From assembly GCA_963708735.1 (NCBI GenBank), contig CAVPTW010000007.1, positions 11,498 to 75,497 on the forward strand: DNA of 64,000 nt, given 5' to 3'. Source of the stretch: JAGPUQ01 sp963708735 (GTDB lineage: Bacteria > Pseudomonadota > Gammaproteobacteria > Pseudomonadales > Porticoccaceae). Under the pieces are notes generated by a model, which saw nothing but the letters and a program-made list of their open reading frames with translations, was not told the origin of the DNA and did no database searches. Below, piece after piece: positions 52,343 through 61,774 of the stretch (its first letter is position 1; each line of letters opens with the position of its first letter). Position numbers and translations under genes: made by a program.

Positions 52343-55033
52343 ATGAATGAACCGCAAAAATCCGATGTCCCGGATGTGTTGACGCTGCCGGACGACGCCG
52401 ATCCCACGGAAACCAGCGACTGGCTGGATTCCCTCGATGCGGTGCTGCGTTTTCAGGGGCCGGAGCGGGCGGCTTTTCTGCTGCGCCGGCTGATCGATCG
52501 CGCGGCGCGCAACGGCATTCCCCTGTCCGGGGGCGTCACCACGCCATTTTGCAACACGATTCCGGTGAGCCGCGAAAAACGCATGCCCGGTGATCTGTTC
52601 ATGGAGCGCCGCATCCGCTCCCTGATCCGCTGGAACGCGCTGGCGATGGTGATGCGCGCCAACAAGAAATACGAAGGCCTAGGCGGCCACATCGCCACGT
52701 TTTCGTCGGCAGCCACGCTCTACGATGTCGGGTTCAATTATTTTTTCCGCGCGCGCCGCGAGAGTCAGCTTGAAGATCTGATTTATTACCAGGGCCACAG
52801 TTCGCCCGGCATCTATGCGCGCTCATTTCTCGAAGGCCGCATAACCGAAGAACAGCTCGATCATTTCCGGCGCGAAGTCGATGGCAGGGGTCTGTCGTCC
52901 TATCCGCATCCCTGGTTGATGCCGGATTACTGGCAGTTTCCCACGGTCTCCATGGGCCTCGGTCCCATTCAGGCCATCTACCAGGCCCACATCATGCGCT
53001 ATCTGTCGGCGCGGGATCTGGTGCCGCGCGGTGATCGCCGGGTATGGGCCTTTCTTGGCGACGGTGAATGCGACGAGCCGGAAACCCTGGGCGCGATTTC
53101 CCTGGCCGGGCGCGAGCAACTCGAAAATCTCACGTTCGTGGTCAACTGCAATCTCCAGCGTCTCGATGGTCTGGTGCGCGGCAACGGCAAGATCATTCAG
53201 GAACTGGAAGGCGTGTTCCGCGGCGCCGGCTGGCATGTGATCAAGGTGGTCTGGGGCCGGCTCTGGGATCCGCTGCTGGAACGTGACAGCACGGGACTGC
53301 TGCAAAAGCGCATGGACGAAGTCTGCGACGGCGAATTGCAGAACTACAAGGTCAATGGCGGCGCCTACACGCGCGAGCATTTTTTCGGCAAATATCCCGA
53401 GCTGGCCGCGCTGGTCGCCGACCTCAGCGACGACGACATCATGTACCTCAATCGCGGCGGCCATGACCCCTACAAGGTCTATGCCGCCTACGCCGAGGCT
53501 GTCGAAACCCGCGGCGTGCCCACGGTGATTCTTGCCATGACCGTCAAGGGTTATGGACTGGGCAGCTCCGGGGAAGCGTCCAATAACACCCACGCGGTCA
53601 AGAAAATCCAGGTCGAAGACCTCAAGAAATTTCGCGACCGCTTCGGCCTGCCGATCCCGGATGAGCATCTCGAAGACACGCCCTACTACCGGCCGCCGGA
53701 AGACAGCCCCGAACTGGCGTACATGCGCCGGCGGCGCGAGGAGCTGGGCGGCTACCTGCCGGCCCGCCATGGCGACTTCCAGCCGCTGGAAATACCCCCG
53801 CTGGAGACCTTCGGCCGGCTGCTGGAAAGCACCGGCGAGCGCGAGATCTCCACCACCATGGCGTTCGTGCGCCTGCTTCAGCAACTGGTGCGGGACAAGG
53901 CCATCGGCGCCCGCATCGCGCCCATCGTGCCCGACGAAGCGCGCACCTTCGGCATGGAAGGCATGTTCCGCCAGCTCGGCATCTATTCCTCGGCCGGGCA
54001 GCGCTATGTGCCCCACGATGCCGATCAGATTCTCTACTACAAGGAAGACAAAAAAGGCCAGATCCTGGAGGAGGGCATCACCGAAGCCGGTTCGATGGCG
54101 GCCTGGATTGCGCTGGCGACCGCGTACAGCAGCTACGATCTGCCGATGATCCCGTTTTACATTTTCTATTCGATGTTCGGGTTTCAGCGCGTCGGCGATC
54201 TGGCCTGGGCCGCCGGCGATGCCCAGGCGCGCGGCTTCCTGATCGGCGCGACCTCGGGCCGCACCACGCTCAATGGCGAGGGCTTGCAGCATCAGGACGG
54301 CCACAGCCAGCTGCTCGCCGGAGTGATTCCCAACTGCCGCGCCTACGATCCGGCCTACGGTTACGAGTTGACGGTGATTGTGCAGGACGGTCTCAAGCGA
54401 ATGTTTGTCGACCGGGAGAACTGCTTTTACTACATCACCACTCTCAACGAGAACTACCCGCACCCAGCCATGCCGGACGGCGTCGCCGAAGGCATCGTGC
54501 GCGGTATCTATCTGCTGGAAGCGGGGCCGCGGGCCAAACTGCGGGTACAGCTGTTCGGCGCGGGCGCAATGCTCAACGAGGCGCGCGCCGCCGCGAAGAT
54601 TTTGCGCGAGCAGTTCGACGTCAGCGCCGATGTGTGGAGCGTCACCAGCGTCGGCGAGCTGGCCCGCGACGGTCAGGCCGCGCTGCGCTGGAATCGTCTC
54701 CACAGCGACAAGAAGCCCCGGGTGCCTTATCTGACGCAGCAGTTGAAGGGACACCAGGGCCCGGTGGTGCTGGCGACCGATTACCTCAAGGCGCTCGGCG
54801 AACAGCTGCGCGGATTTGTTCCCGGCGACTATCAGGTGCTGGGCACCGATGGATTCGGGCGCAGCGATACCCGCGAGCGGTTGCGCGATTTCTTCGAAGT
54901 GAACCGCAACCACATTGCACTCGCGGCCCTGCACGGCTTGCAGCGCAGCGGCGCGATCGAGGCCGGCGTGGTGAGCGCGGCGATGACCAAACTGGGCATT
55001 GCGCCCGACAAGGCCGACCCATTGACGGTATGA
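52343..55033 (+). CDS. aceE: Pyruvate dehydrogenase E1, homodimeric type
   Basis: An 896-residue thiamine diphosphate enzyme that decarboxylates pyruvate and acetylates the lipoyl domain of AceF. The TPP motif begins FLGDGECDEPETLGA and ends in FVVNCNLQRLDGL. Other blocks are YPHPWLMPDYWQFPTVSMGL, GEASNNTHAVKKIQ, EGITEAGSMAAWIA and TDGFGRSDTRERLRDFFEV. ATG 52343 follows AGGA and fits the family; the frame extends upstream without homology. aceF follows after 59 bases. Confidence 0.97.
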   Translation: MNEPQKSDVPDVLTLPDDADPTETSDWLDSLDAVLRFQGPERAAFLLRRLIDRAARNGIPLSGGVTTPFCNTIPVSREKRMPGDLFMERRIRSLIRWNALAMVMRANKKYEGLGGHIATFSSAATLYDVGFNYFFRARRESQLEDLIYYQGHSSPGIYARSFLEGRITEEQLDHFRREVDGRGLSSYPHPWLMPDYWQFPTVSMGLGPIQAIYQAHIMRYLSARDLVPRGDRRVWAFLGDGECDEPETLGAISLAGREQLENLTFVVNCNLQRLDGLVRGNGKIIQELEGVFRGAGWHVIKVVWGRLWDPLLERDSTGLLQKRMDEVCDGELQNYKVNGGAYTREHFFGKYPELAALVADLSDDDIMYLNRGGHDPYKVYAAYAEAVETRGVPTVILAMTVKGYGLGSSGEASNNTHAVKKIQVEDLKKFRDRFGLPIPDEHLEDTPYYRPPEDSPELAYMRRRREELGGYLPARHGDFQPLEIPPLETFGRLLESTGEREISTTMAFVRLLQQLVRDKAIGARIAPIVPDEARTFGMEGMFRQLGIYSSAGQRYVPHDADQILYYKEDKKGQILEEGITEAGSMAAWIALATAYSSYDLPMIPFYIFYSMFGFQRVGDLAWAAGDAQARGFLIGATSGRTTLNGEGLQHQDGHSQLLAGVIPNCRAYDPAYGYELTVIVQDGLKRMFVDRENCFYYITTLNENYPHPAMPDGVAEGIVRGIYLLEAGPRAKLRVQLFGAGAMLNEARAAAKILREQFDVSADVWSVTSVGELARDGQAALRWNRLHSDKKPRVPYLTQQLKGHQGPVVLATDYLKALGEQLRGFVPGDYQVLGTDGFGRSDTRERLRDFFEVNRNHIALAALHGLQRSGAIEAGVVSAAMTKLGIAPDKADPLTV

Positions 55034-55092
55034 GCGGTGCGGCCCGGCGCGTGCGGGTTGCGGACTGACGGACTTCAAGGAAGCACATTCAG

Positions 55093-56520
55093 GTGACAGT
55101 CGAAACAGTACGGGTACCCGATCTCGGTGGTGCCGAAGAAGTCGAGGTGATCGAGATCTCGGTCGCCGTGGGCGACCGGGTGGAGGTCGATCAGACCCTG
55201 CTGGTGCTGGAGTCCGAAAAAGCGACCATGGAATTGCCATCGCCGGTGGCGGGAGTGGTTGCAAGGTTTCTGGTCGCGGAAGGCGACAAGATCAAGAAAG
55301 CCGGTGTTCCCCTGCTGGAAATCACCACCGACGGTACGGTTGCCGCGCAGGCTGCTGTTGAAAAGGGCGGGTCCGTCACCCCGCAGGGTGCGGACCAACC
55401 CGGTGCCGCGAAGCCGCCCAAACCGTCGGCTCAGGTCGAGAGCCCCAGGCCGGCGTCCGTGCCCAAGGCTGCTCCCGCTGCTGAATCTGCACTTGCATCC
55501 GCAGCTGAGTCGGCTCCTGATGAGGAACCTGCCGTTCCAGCGGTACCCGCTGTGGCAGCGCCGGCGCCTGCCGCCGAGGCTGGCGTCGCAGCACAAACCC
55601 CGGCACCTGCGGCAACCGGGGCCGAGATCTACGCCGGCCCCTATGTGCGGCGCCTGGCGCGGGAACTGGGTGTGGATCTGGCCCGGGTGTCGGGTTCGGG
55701 GCCGCGCCAGCGGATCCTGAAAGAAGACGTGCAGGCATTCGTGCGTCAGCGCCTGGCGCAGCCTGTCGCAGCGACGGGCGGCGGCGCCATCCCCGCGGTG
55801 CCCGAAGTGGATTACGCCAGATTCGGGCCGGTGACCACCGGTGAGCTCGGCAAGATCGGCAGTCTCACCGCCGCCAACATGCACCGCAGTTGGCTCAATG
55901 TACCCCACGTCACCCAGTTCGACGATGCCGATATCACCGAACTCGAAGTTTTCCGCCAGACGCGCAAGGCCGAGGCGGAGGCGCGCGGCGTCAAGCTGAC
56001 CCCGGTGCCCTTCATCCTCAAGGCCTGCGCCATCGCGCTGCGCGACAACCCGGTACTCAATCGCTCCCTCGCGCGCGACGGTTCACAGTTCGTGCAAAGG
56101 CAGTTTTTCCACCTCGGCATGGCGGTGGATACGCCGCGCGGACTGCTGGTGCCGGTGGTGCGCGATGTGGATCGCAAGGGCATCTGGGAACTGGCCGCCG
56201 AAGTCGCCGCCCTCGGCGACAAGGCGCGCGCGGGCAAGCTGACGATGAACGAGATGCAGGGCGCCTGCTTCACGATATCCAGTCTGGGCGCCATTGGCGG
56301 CCGCGGCTTTACCCCCATCGTGAACACCCCGGAGGTCGCCATTCTCGGGGTCTCCCGTGCCGCCGTGCAGCCGGTCTGGAACGGCCGCGAATTCATGCCC
56401 CGCACCCTGCTGCCGCTGTCGCTTTCCTACGACCACCGCGTCGTCAACGGCGGCGACGGTGGCCGTTTCCTCACCCAACTGGTCGCGCTGCTGTCCGATA
56501 TCCGGCTGTTGCTGATGTAG
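55093..56520 (+). CDS. aceF: Pyruvate dehydrogenase E2, dihydrolipoamide acetyltransferase
   Basis: A 475-residue core subunit. It has one lipoyl domain (residues 1-80, lipoylated K43 in LESEKATMELPSP), an alanine/proline-rich linker (about 95-175), a peripheral-subunit binding domain (YVRRLARELGVDLARVSGSG), and the acetyltransferase domain with RSWLNVPHVTQFDDADITEL and the active site DHRVVNGGDGGRF. E. coli AceF has three lipoyl domains; one is common elsewhere. The start is GTG 55093. No dihydrolipoamide dehydrogenase gene follows in the window. Confidence 0.95.
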   Translation: MTVETVRVPDLGGAEEVEVIEISVAVGDRVEVDQTLLVLESEKATMELPSPVAGVVARFLVAEGDKIKKAGVPLLEITTDGTVAAQAAVEKGGSVTPQGADQPGAAKPPKPSAQVESPRPASVPKAAPAAESALASAAESAPDEEPAVPAVPAVAAPAPAAEAGVAAQTPAPAATGAEIYAGPYVRRLARELGVDLARVSGSGPRQRILKEDVQAFVRQRLAQPVAATGGGAIPAVPEVDYARFGPVTTGELGKIGSLTAANMHRSWLNVPHVTQFDDADITELEVFRQTRKAEAEARGVKLTPVPFILKACAIALRDNPVLNRSLARDGSQFVQRQFFHLGMAVDTPRGLLVPVVRDVDRKGIWELAAEVAALGDKARAGKLTMNEMQGACFTISSLGAIGGRGFTPIVNTPEVAILGVSRAAVQPVWNGREFMPRTLLPLSLSYDHRVVNGGDGGRFLTQLVALLSDIRLLLM

Positions 56521-56582
56521 TCGGAGGCAGCCCCGGTCGGGGCGCTGGACGGCAGCCAACCGGGATGGACCACGGTCGCGGG

Positions 56583-56816
56583 CTAGCGGGCGATATAATT
56601 CACCAGCACGATCAAAGCCGTTATGACCAGCACAAAATACAGCACGGCAACGGCAAACACATACCGGCCGTTGGCTCTGGCAAAATCCTCCTTGCGTTTG
56701 CTGCTGGGCCGGACGCCCAGGTGGCCGCTCAGTACGATCACCAGCGTGCGCCAGAAGCCGTAAGGCTCTGGTTTACCAGCTTCTTCGTTGTCGTCGTGGT
56801 GCTGAATGCCGGTCAT
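56583..56816 (-). CDS. DUF2970 small membrane protein
   Basis: A 77-residue protein starting MTGIQHHDDNEEAGKP. GFWRTLVIVLSGHLGVRPSSK and a charged patch RKEDFARAN precede one transmembrane helix (AVAVLYFVLVITALIVLVNYI). This matches the DUF2970 pattern, in which a short segment with the GV(R) motif is followed by a C-terminal helix. Function is unknown. The start at 56816 has AGAGGG upstream. Convergent with aceF. Confidence 0.75.
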   Translation of the reverse strand: MTGIQHHDDNEEAGKPEPYGFWRTLVIVLSGHLGVRPSSKRKEDFARANGRYVFAVAVLYFVLVITALIVLVNYIAR

Positions 56817-56862
56817 GAAAAACCCTCTGTCAGTGCATCCGGACCAGTTCAATTCGGATACT

Positions 56863-58931
56863 TCAATCGCATCCCGTTAAATCATCCAGAAATTCCGATC
56901 CGGGATCTACACTCGTCACCAGCAGATGATCCCGCGCCCGCGTGCAGGCGACATAGAGCAGATGGCGCTCGGTGTCGTAGACGTCTTCAAGATCGGCGTT
57001 ATCGGCGACCGATTCGATGCGCTCCTGTAACGGAACAACCTCGTCGTCGCAGGCCATCACGACCACGGCCCTGAACTCGAGGCCTTTGGCCAGATGCATG
57101 GTGCCGATCGATAGCGTCCCGGCGGCCGTTTCCATGTGCTCGTCGAGTACCTTAAACGGCAATCCGGAGGCACGCGCGGCCGCTTTTGCCCGATCCAGTT
57201 GTGCTGAAGAACGCACAAAAATGCCGATCTCGTGGGGAGCGACACCTTCGGCGCGACGATCCTTCAACCAGCGGCCGACCGCGTACACTTCCGGCTCAAT
57301 AGCGTCAAAGACCTGAATATCCGGACTCGGCCCGTTGAACACCGACACCGTGCCGCCCCGCTCCTCGATGTTGCCATCCACGTCGGCCACCTGCGGCCCC
57401 AGCAAACGATCCGCCTGGCGGCGAATCTGGTGCGAGGTGCGGTAGTTGACGTGCAGCGTGCGCGCCCGGCCGCGGATGTCCACACCCAGCGCTTTCCACG
57501 AAAACGGCTGCTGGAAGATGCGTTGCCCCAGATCGCCGGCAAAGAACAGCGCGTTCGGGCGGTCGCCGCCCAGCACCGCCAGAAACCGCAGTTGCGCCAT
57601 GCCGATGTCCTGACATTCGTCGATCACCGCAAAGTCGAACGGCGGCGGCCGGGACGACAGGGCGCCGGTCAGTCGGTTGAACAACTGCGCATGGGTCAGC
57701 AAGCCCTGTTGCCGCAAACCGGCCCGCACCCGCTCGAACACCGCCCACAACGCCGCGCGCTGCGCTTCGGCCAGGCGCGTCTTGCGGCCCAGGCGCCGTA
57801 CATCCCGGTACGCCTCCCAGGATTCGAGCTGCCAGGCGTCCACCACGTCCTGCCATTCGCCGAGCAGGAAATGCGGGCTGAACTTCACGCCGCCCACATC
57901 CGCCACGGCGGCGGCCAGCAAAGCCTGAACCTGTTCGCGCGAGGCGATCTGCGCCGGGCCGAACTGCGCCGCGTACAGCCGCTCCGCCAGCGCGTCCATG
58001 GCCAGCACCTCCAGCCGCTCGCCAAGACGCGGCTCGCTGCCGATCAGCCGCCGCAGGCGGGTCCGCAGCGCACTGGCCAGCGTGTCCGAGAACGTGGCGA
58101 GCAACACCCGCGCCTCGGGATGCCGGCGCGCCAGATGCACCGCGCGGTGCAGCGCGACAATGGTCTTGCCGGTGCCGGCCGAGCCGGACACCCGCGCCGG
58201 CCCGTTGTAGTCCCGCTCCACCCACTCGCGCTGGGCCGGGTGCAGAAACACCGTCCACTTGTCCCACGGAAAACTCAGCGCGCGTTCCAGTTCCTCCACG
58301 TTGCCCATCACCCGGAAACGCCGCTGCGCGTCCGGGTGATCGAAGGGACTCACCTCCGGCACGACCACCGGCGCGGCCTTCGGCGTACCGCCCGTGGCCA
58401 GCTCCAGCAGCGCTTCCGCCGCCTCGCCCGGCAGGTGATCGGCCAAGGCCAGCAGGCTGTCTTCGGTGGCGCCGAGCACATCGGCCAACCATTCCCGGGG
58501 TACGCCGTAGCCGAGCAGCGTTTCTTCCGCAATGCCCGCGAACAGCAGCGGCTGGGCCGGCGCGGGCGTTCCACGTACTGCGGCACCGCGACCTCCTCCA
58601 CCCGCTCGCGGATTTCCACCCACTGCGCGGCGCCGGTTTTCGGGTGCGTCTCCAGCCGCCGCCGCTCGGCCCACTGGTAGGCCTTGTCGTGGTGATCCAC
58701 GTAGCACAGCAGCAGGCTGGCATCGGTGCGGTGGACGATGATGCGGATGTCGTCGCTGACCCGCACCGACCAGAAGTGCTTGTCCTTGGCCCGGTCCAGC
58801 TTGTGCAGGCTCATGCCCGGATTGGCGGGGTTCAATTGCAGGTCGAAGGCCGTGGTCTTGGCGGCCTTTTGCTCATCGCCGGTCAGGCGGGCCAGGCTGG
58901 CTGTGAAGGTGTCGGCGATGCGCAAGTCCAT
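56863..58931 (-). pseudogene. ParE/RelE-like domain fused to UvrD-type SF1 helicase, single-base frameshift
   Basis: The first ~115 residues (MDLRIADTFTASLARLTGDE, HKLDRAKDKHFWSVRVSDD, RIIVHRTDASLLLCYVDHHD) resemble a RelE/ParE-type toxin fold. Near 58570 the frame breaks: with one extra base, VAVPQYVE continues as TPAPAQPLLFAGIAEETLL. The helicase part then has Walker A SGSAGTGKT, Walker B VIDECQDIGMAQLRF, TMHLAKGLEFRAVVVMACDD and LLYVACTRARDHLL, all intact. The whole would be about 690 residues. It overlaps the AAA ATPase stop, so the two form an operon. The break lies at an AA pair and may be real or a sequence error. Confidence 0.8.
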
Positions 58932-60115
58932 CAGCGGTGGAACTCCGGCATCACACGGCGCATGAACTCATCAAACAGCGGCACGGTAAACGCCATGTCA
59001 CCGTGGGCAGGGCTGTAGACCATCCCCTTGCGGATCAGCTTGGCGCGCACCGGCCCGAGACTGTTCACCTGCACGCCCAGTTGCGCAGCGATATCCCCGG
59101 TTCGCTGCGCGCCCGGCCCCAGTTCCGCCATCGCGCGGAGGAATTTCTTCTCGCTGGGCGTCAGCCGATCGAAGCGGACGCGGAAAAAATTCTCGTCCAG
59201 GCGCTGGATGACCCGGCTCGTCGAATCCTTGACCACATCAAGGCCGATTGGACTGGCCGTTGCGTGGTTCCACGCCTGATAGCCCCATTCCTGCACGAAG
59301 TAGGGATAGCCCTGCGTCAGACGGAAGATTTCCGCCAGCGCCGCCTTGTCGAAGGCGACTGCGGCCGCATGCGCGGGCTCCTGCAGCGCCCTGTCCGATT
59401 CGGCTTCGGTCAATGCTCCAATCGGCGGGAAGCTGAACAAGCGCTCGGCGTAGGACTTCGATTCGCCCGCCAGGCCGGGCAGGATCGGCAGACCGGCGCC
59501 GATCAATACCAGCGGCAGTTGGCGCTGCTGCACCCTGTGCATGGCCATGATCAGCGCGCCCAGCTCCTTCTGGTTGAAGTACTGCACCTCGTCGATCAGC
59601 AGCGCGACCGCGCTCTTGCGCTCGGCAGCCGCCTCGCCAACCGCGACGAACAGATTGGGCAGGTCGATTTCCAGGTCGCCGCTGTCGGCTGTCCCTCTTT
59701 CCGGTTCGATGTCCAGGCCGATGTCCACCTCGCCGACCGTCAGCTTGATGGCGGAAATGAAGCTGCGCAGCACGGCAAGGCCGCGCTTGACCTTGTCCCC
59801 TGCGCCCGCCAAACGGTCCAGGTCATAAAGCACGCGCCGCAGGCTGGGCGCGAGCAGCGGCCCGAGTCGCTTGTCCTCGTGGGCCTCCAGCTCGATCGTG
59901 CGGTAGCCCGCGTCGGCCGCCAGGCGCTGAATCTCGTTGAGCAGCACGGTCTTGCCCACGCCGCGCAAACCCGTCAGCAGCAGGCTCTTTTCCGGGCGCC
60001 CCGCCCGCACGCGGCCCAACAGGATGCGCGCCTGCTCCAGCACCGGCCCGCGGCCCACCAACTCTGGGGGAGGCGAGCCGGCGCCGGGCGAAAAGGGGTT
60101 GCTGATCGGGTCCAT
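58931..60115 (-). CDS. AAA ATPase with C-terminal winged helix
   Basis: A 394-residue ORC/Cdc6-like AAA ATPase. Walker A is GLRGVGKT (49-56) and Walker B is ALLIDEVQYF. A sensor region (LVLIGAGLPILPGLAGESKS) follows. The C-terminus holds a winged helix with DRLTPSEKKFLRAMAELGPG and RTGDIAAQLGVQVNSLGPVR, and FTVPLFDEFMRR ends the protein. Similar proteins occur in prophages and defence islands as DNA-binding switches. It starts at 60115 (MDPISNPFSP) and overlaps the start of the ParE-helicase gene by three bases. A palindrome in the upstream region may be its operator. Confidence 0.82.
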   Translation of the reverse strand: MDPISNPFSPGAGSPPPELVGRGPVLEQARILLGRVRAGRPEKSLLLTGLRGVGKTVLLNEIQRLAADAGYRTIELEAHEDKRLGPLLAPSLRRVLYDLDRLAGAGDKVKRGLAVLRSFISAIKLTVGEVDIGLDIEPERGTADSGDLEIDLPNLFVAVGEAAAERKSAVALLIDEVQYFNQKELGALIMAMHRVQQRQLPLVLIGAGLPILPGLAGESKSYAERLFSFPPIGALTEAESDRALQEPAHAAAVAFDKAALAEIFRLTQGYPYFVQEWGYQAWNHATASPIGLDVVKDSTSRVIQRLDENFFRVRFDRLTPSEKKFLRAMAELGPGAQRTGDIAAQLGVQVNSLGPVRAKLIRKGMVYSPAHGDMAFTVPLFDEFMRRVMPEFHR

Positions 60116-60133
60116 TTCTACCTATTTATGTGC

Positions 60134-60159
60134 ATGTATAGCTATATTCGAGTATACAT
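60134..60159. promoter_or_regulatory. Palindrome upstream of the ATPase-helicase operon
   Basis: ATGTATA (60134-60140) and TATACAT (60153-60159) form perfect 7-base arms with a 12-base AT-rich spacer, 19 bases before the ATPase ATG. The region is unusually AT-rich. TTGCAA lies just upstream on the minus strand and may be a -35 box. It looks like an operator over the promoter; the regulator is unknown. Confidence 0.45.
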
Positions 60160-60256
60160 TGATAAACTTGCAATAACTCTCCCTCCGTGTCCTCAGTTTC
60201 GCCATCGACCTGGAGTTCGTCACTGTCATTTGTCATAGCCAGCACCTGCAATATGC

Positions 60257-60490
60257 TCAGACACGAAATACTTTCATCACCTCATCCCCCAAGTGATTGA
60301 TCACCTTCACGGCGATGCGCCCCGACTTCGGCTTGTCGAAGGGCCGCGAGGTATCGCTGTTGAGCGTGGCCCAGGCATCTTCGTCGATCTCGGCTTTCAA
60401 GGTGGTCTTGAGCGCCTTGTAGGGGTCGTTGGCGCCGAGGAAGTAGGCGTGGCGGACGAAGAAGCGTAAGCGATCCACGAACCCCATGCT
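60257..60490 (-). pseudogene. C-terminal fragment of a site-specific DNA methyltransferase (Mod-like)
   Basis: From the junction with the IS66 remnant the frame reads GFVDRLRFFVRHAYFLGAND, then YKALKTTLKAEIDEDAWATL, SDTSRPFDKPKSGRIAVKV and INHLGDEVMKVFRV before the stop. This resembles the end of type III Mod/adenine-specific DNA methyltransferases, where IAVKVINHLGDEVMKVF is conserved. The catalytic parts (DPPY, FxGxG) are missing, cut away where IS66 sequence begins. About 75 codons remain. It precedes the ATPase-helicase operon on the same strand, so it was probably part of that module. Confidence 0.65.
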
Positions 60491-60492
60491 TG

Positions 60493-61752
60493 TCAGCGCA
60501 ACGCATTGTCCATCAGCTCGCTGGCATTGAGATTCCACGGCAGCAGTTGTTCCACTGCCTCGAGGGTGCTGGCGCTGGGTAGTGCTGTCAGCACCTGCCG
60601 CAGATAAGCATAGGGCTCGTGACCGTTGCCCTTGGCGGTTTCGATCAGGCTGTAAATCACCGCACTGGCTGAGGCGCCTTTCGGAGTGTCGGCAAACAGC
60701 CAGTTTTTGCGGCCAATCACAAACGGTCGAATGGCGTTTTCAGCACGGTTATTGTCCAGCGGCAAATCGCCGCGCTCGATATACCGCACCAGGCGCGTCC
60801 AGTATTTGTCCAGATAGCGCATTGCCTCTCCCAGCTTGCTTTGCGGCGGCACCCCGGTCAGATCTTTATCCAGCCACGCGCGCAATTCGCCCAGAACAAC
60901 GCTACCTTTTTCCTGGCGTATGCGCGTGCGCTCCTCTGGCGGAAGGCCGCTCAAGGTTTTCTCAATGCCATACAGCCGGGCAATGTAATTCACGCCCACA
61001 TCCGCCTTGCCGGTCTTGCCCCTGGGCTGTACCCGCTGCGCTTCAATAAATCGACGACGCGCGTGCGCCCAGCAGGCCAGATGCACGACGCCAGGCGCAG
61101 CGGCCGCCGCGTTGTAGCCGTCATAGCCATCGCTCATCAGATAACCGCTGAAGCCCTCCAGTAGGCGCGTGGCAACACGACCCGAACGACTCGGAGCATA
61201 ATCAAACAGCACGACCGGGCGATCCGGCGGCCCGCCCGATTGCACCCACATATACGACTGGCTTTGCGCTGACTTGTCGGGCTCCTTTAATACCTGTACC
61301 ACCGTTTCATCACAGTGAATGACATCATGCGCCCCTAACTGGTCGCGCATCAGATTGACCAGCGGCTGCAACACGGCACTGCCCTGAATGACCCAGCGCG
61401 CCAGTGTCTGCCGGGGTATCTCAACGCCATGGCGACTCAGTACTTTCTCAAAACGGTGTAGCGGTGTGCCATCCACATACTTGGTGGTGAGCAGCATCGC
61501 CAGCAAGCCCGGTGCCGCATTACTCTTGGGGATCGGCTGTGGCGGCAACAATGCGGTCACGGGTGCCGATTCGCCGCAGGCACAGGCATACCGTGGGCGT
61601 ACATGCCGGATGACGCGAATCTGCAGCGGGATAATATCGAGTTGCTCGCTCACGTCTTCGCCAATCACCTGCTTCTGGCAGCCACAGATGCAGATCGCCT
61701 CTTTTGAAATTTGAGTGGGTAGTGCGGTAGTGTCGACGGCATTCGTAGCCAT
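60493..61752 (-). CDS. IS66-family transposase TnpC, N-terminally truncated
   Basis: A 419-residue IS66 transposase remnant (full proteins are about 510-530). The zinc-binding part ICICGCQKQVIGEDVSEQL, the DDE-type core with VIHCDETVVQVLKE, GYLMSDGYDGYNAA and CWAHARRRFIEA, and the end RGDLPLDNNRAENAIRPFVI (catalytic glutamate) plus GRKNWLFADTPKGASASA are present. The N-terminal leucine-zipper region is lost where the ISL3 element begins. tnpA and tnpB partners are absent. It has run into the methyltransferase fragment with only a few bases after its stop, so its right end is also missing. Confidence 0.88.
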   Translation of the reverse strand: MATNAVDTTALPTQISKEAICICGCQKQVIGEDVSEQLDIIPLQIRVIRHVRPRYACACGESAPVTALLPPQPIPKSNAAPGLLAMLLTTKYVDGTPLHRFEKVLSRHGVEIPRQTLARWVIQGSAVLQPLVNLMRDQLGAHDVIHCDETVVQVLKEPDKSAQSQSYMWVQSGGPPDRPVVLFDYAPSRSGRVATRLLEGFSGYLMSDGYDGYNAAAAAPGVVHLACWAHARRRFIEAQRVQPRGKTGKADVGVNYIARLYGIEKTLSGLPPEERTRIRQEKGSVVLGELRAWLDKDLTGVPPQSKLGEAMRYLDKYWTRLVRYIERGDLPLDNNRAENAIRPFVIGRKNWLFADTPKGASASAVIYSLIETAKGNGHEPYAYLRQVLTALPSASTLEAVEQLLPWNLNASELMDNALR

Positions 61753-61774
61753 GAATACGGAGGCTCGGTCGTCG

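Noticed and set aside
52823..55264. An 813-codon minus-strand open frame opposite aceE
   Set aside because: aceE on the plus strand is unmistakable; the antisense frame has a histidine/arginine-rich composition typical of shadows in GC-rich DNA.
57232..58680. A 482-codon plus-strand frame opposite the helicase
   Set aside because: Antisense to conserved helicase motifs; no recognisable domain.
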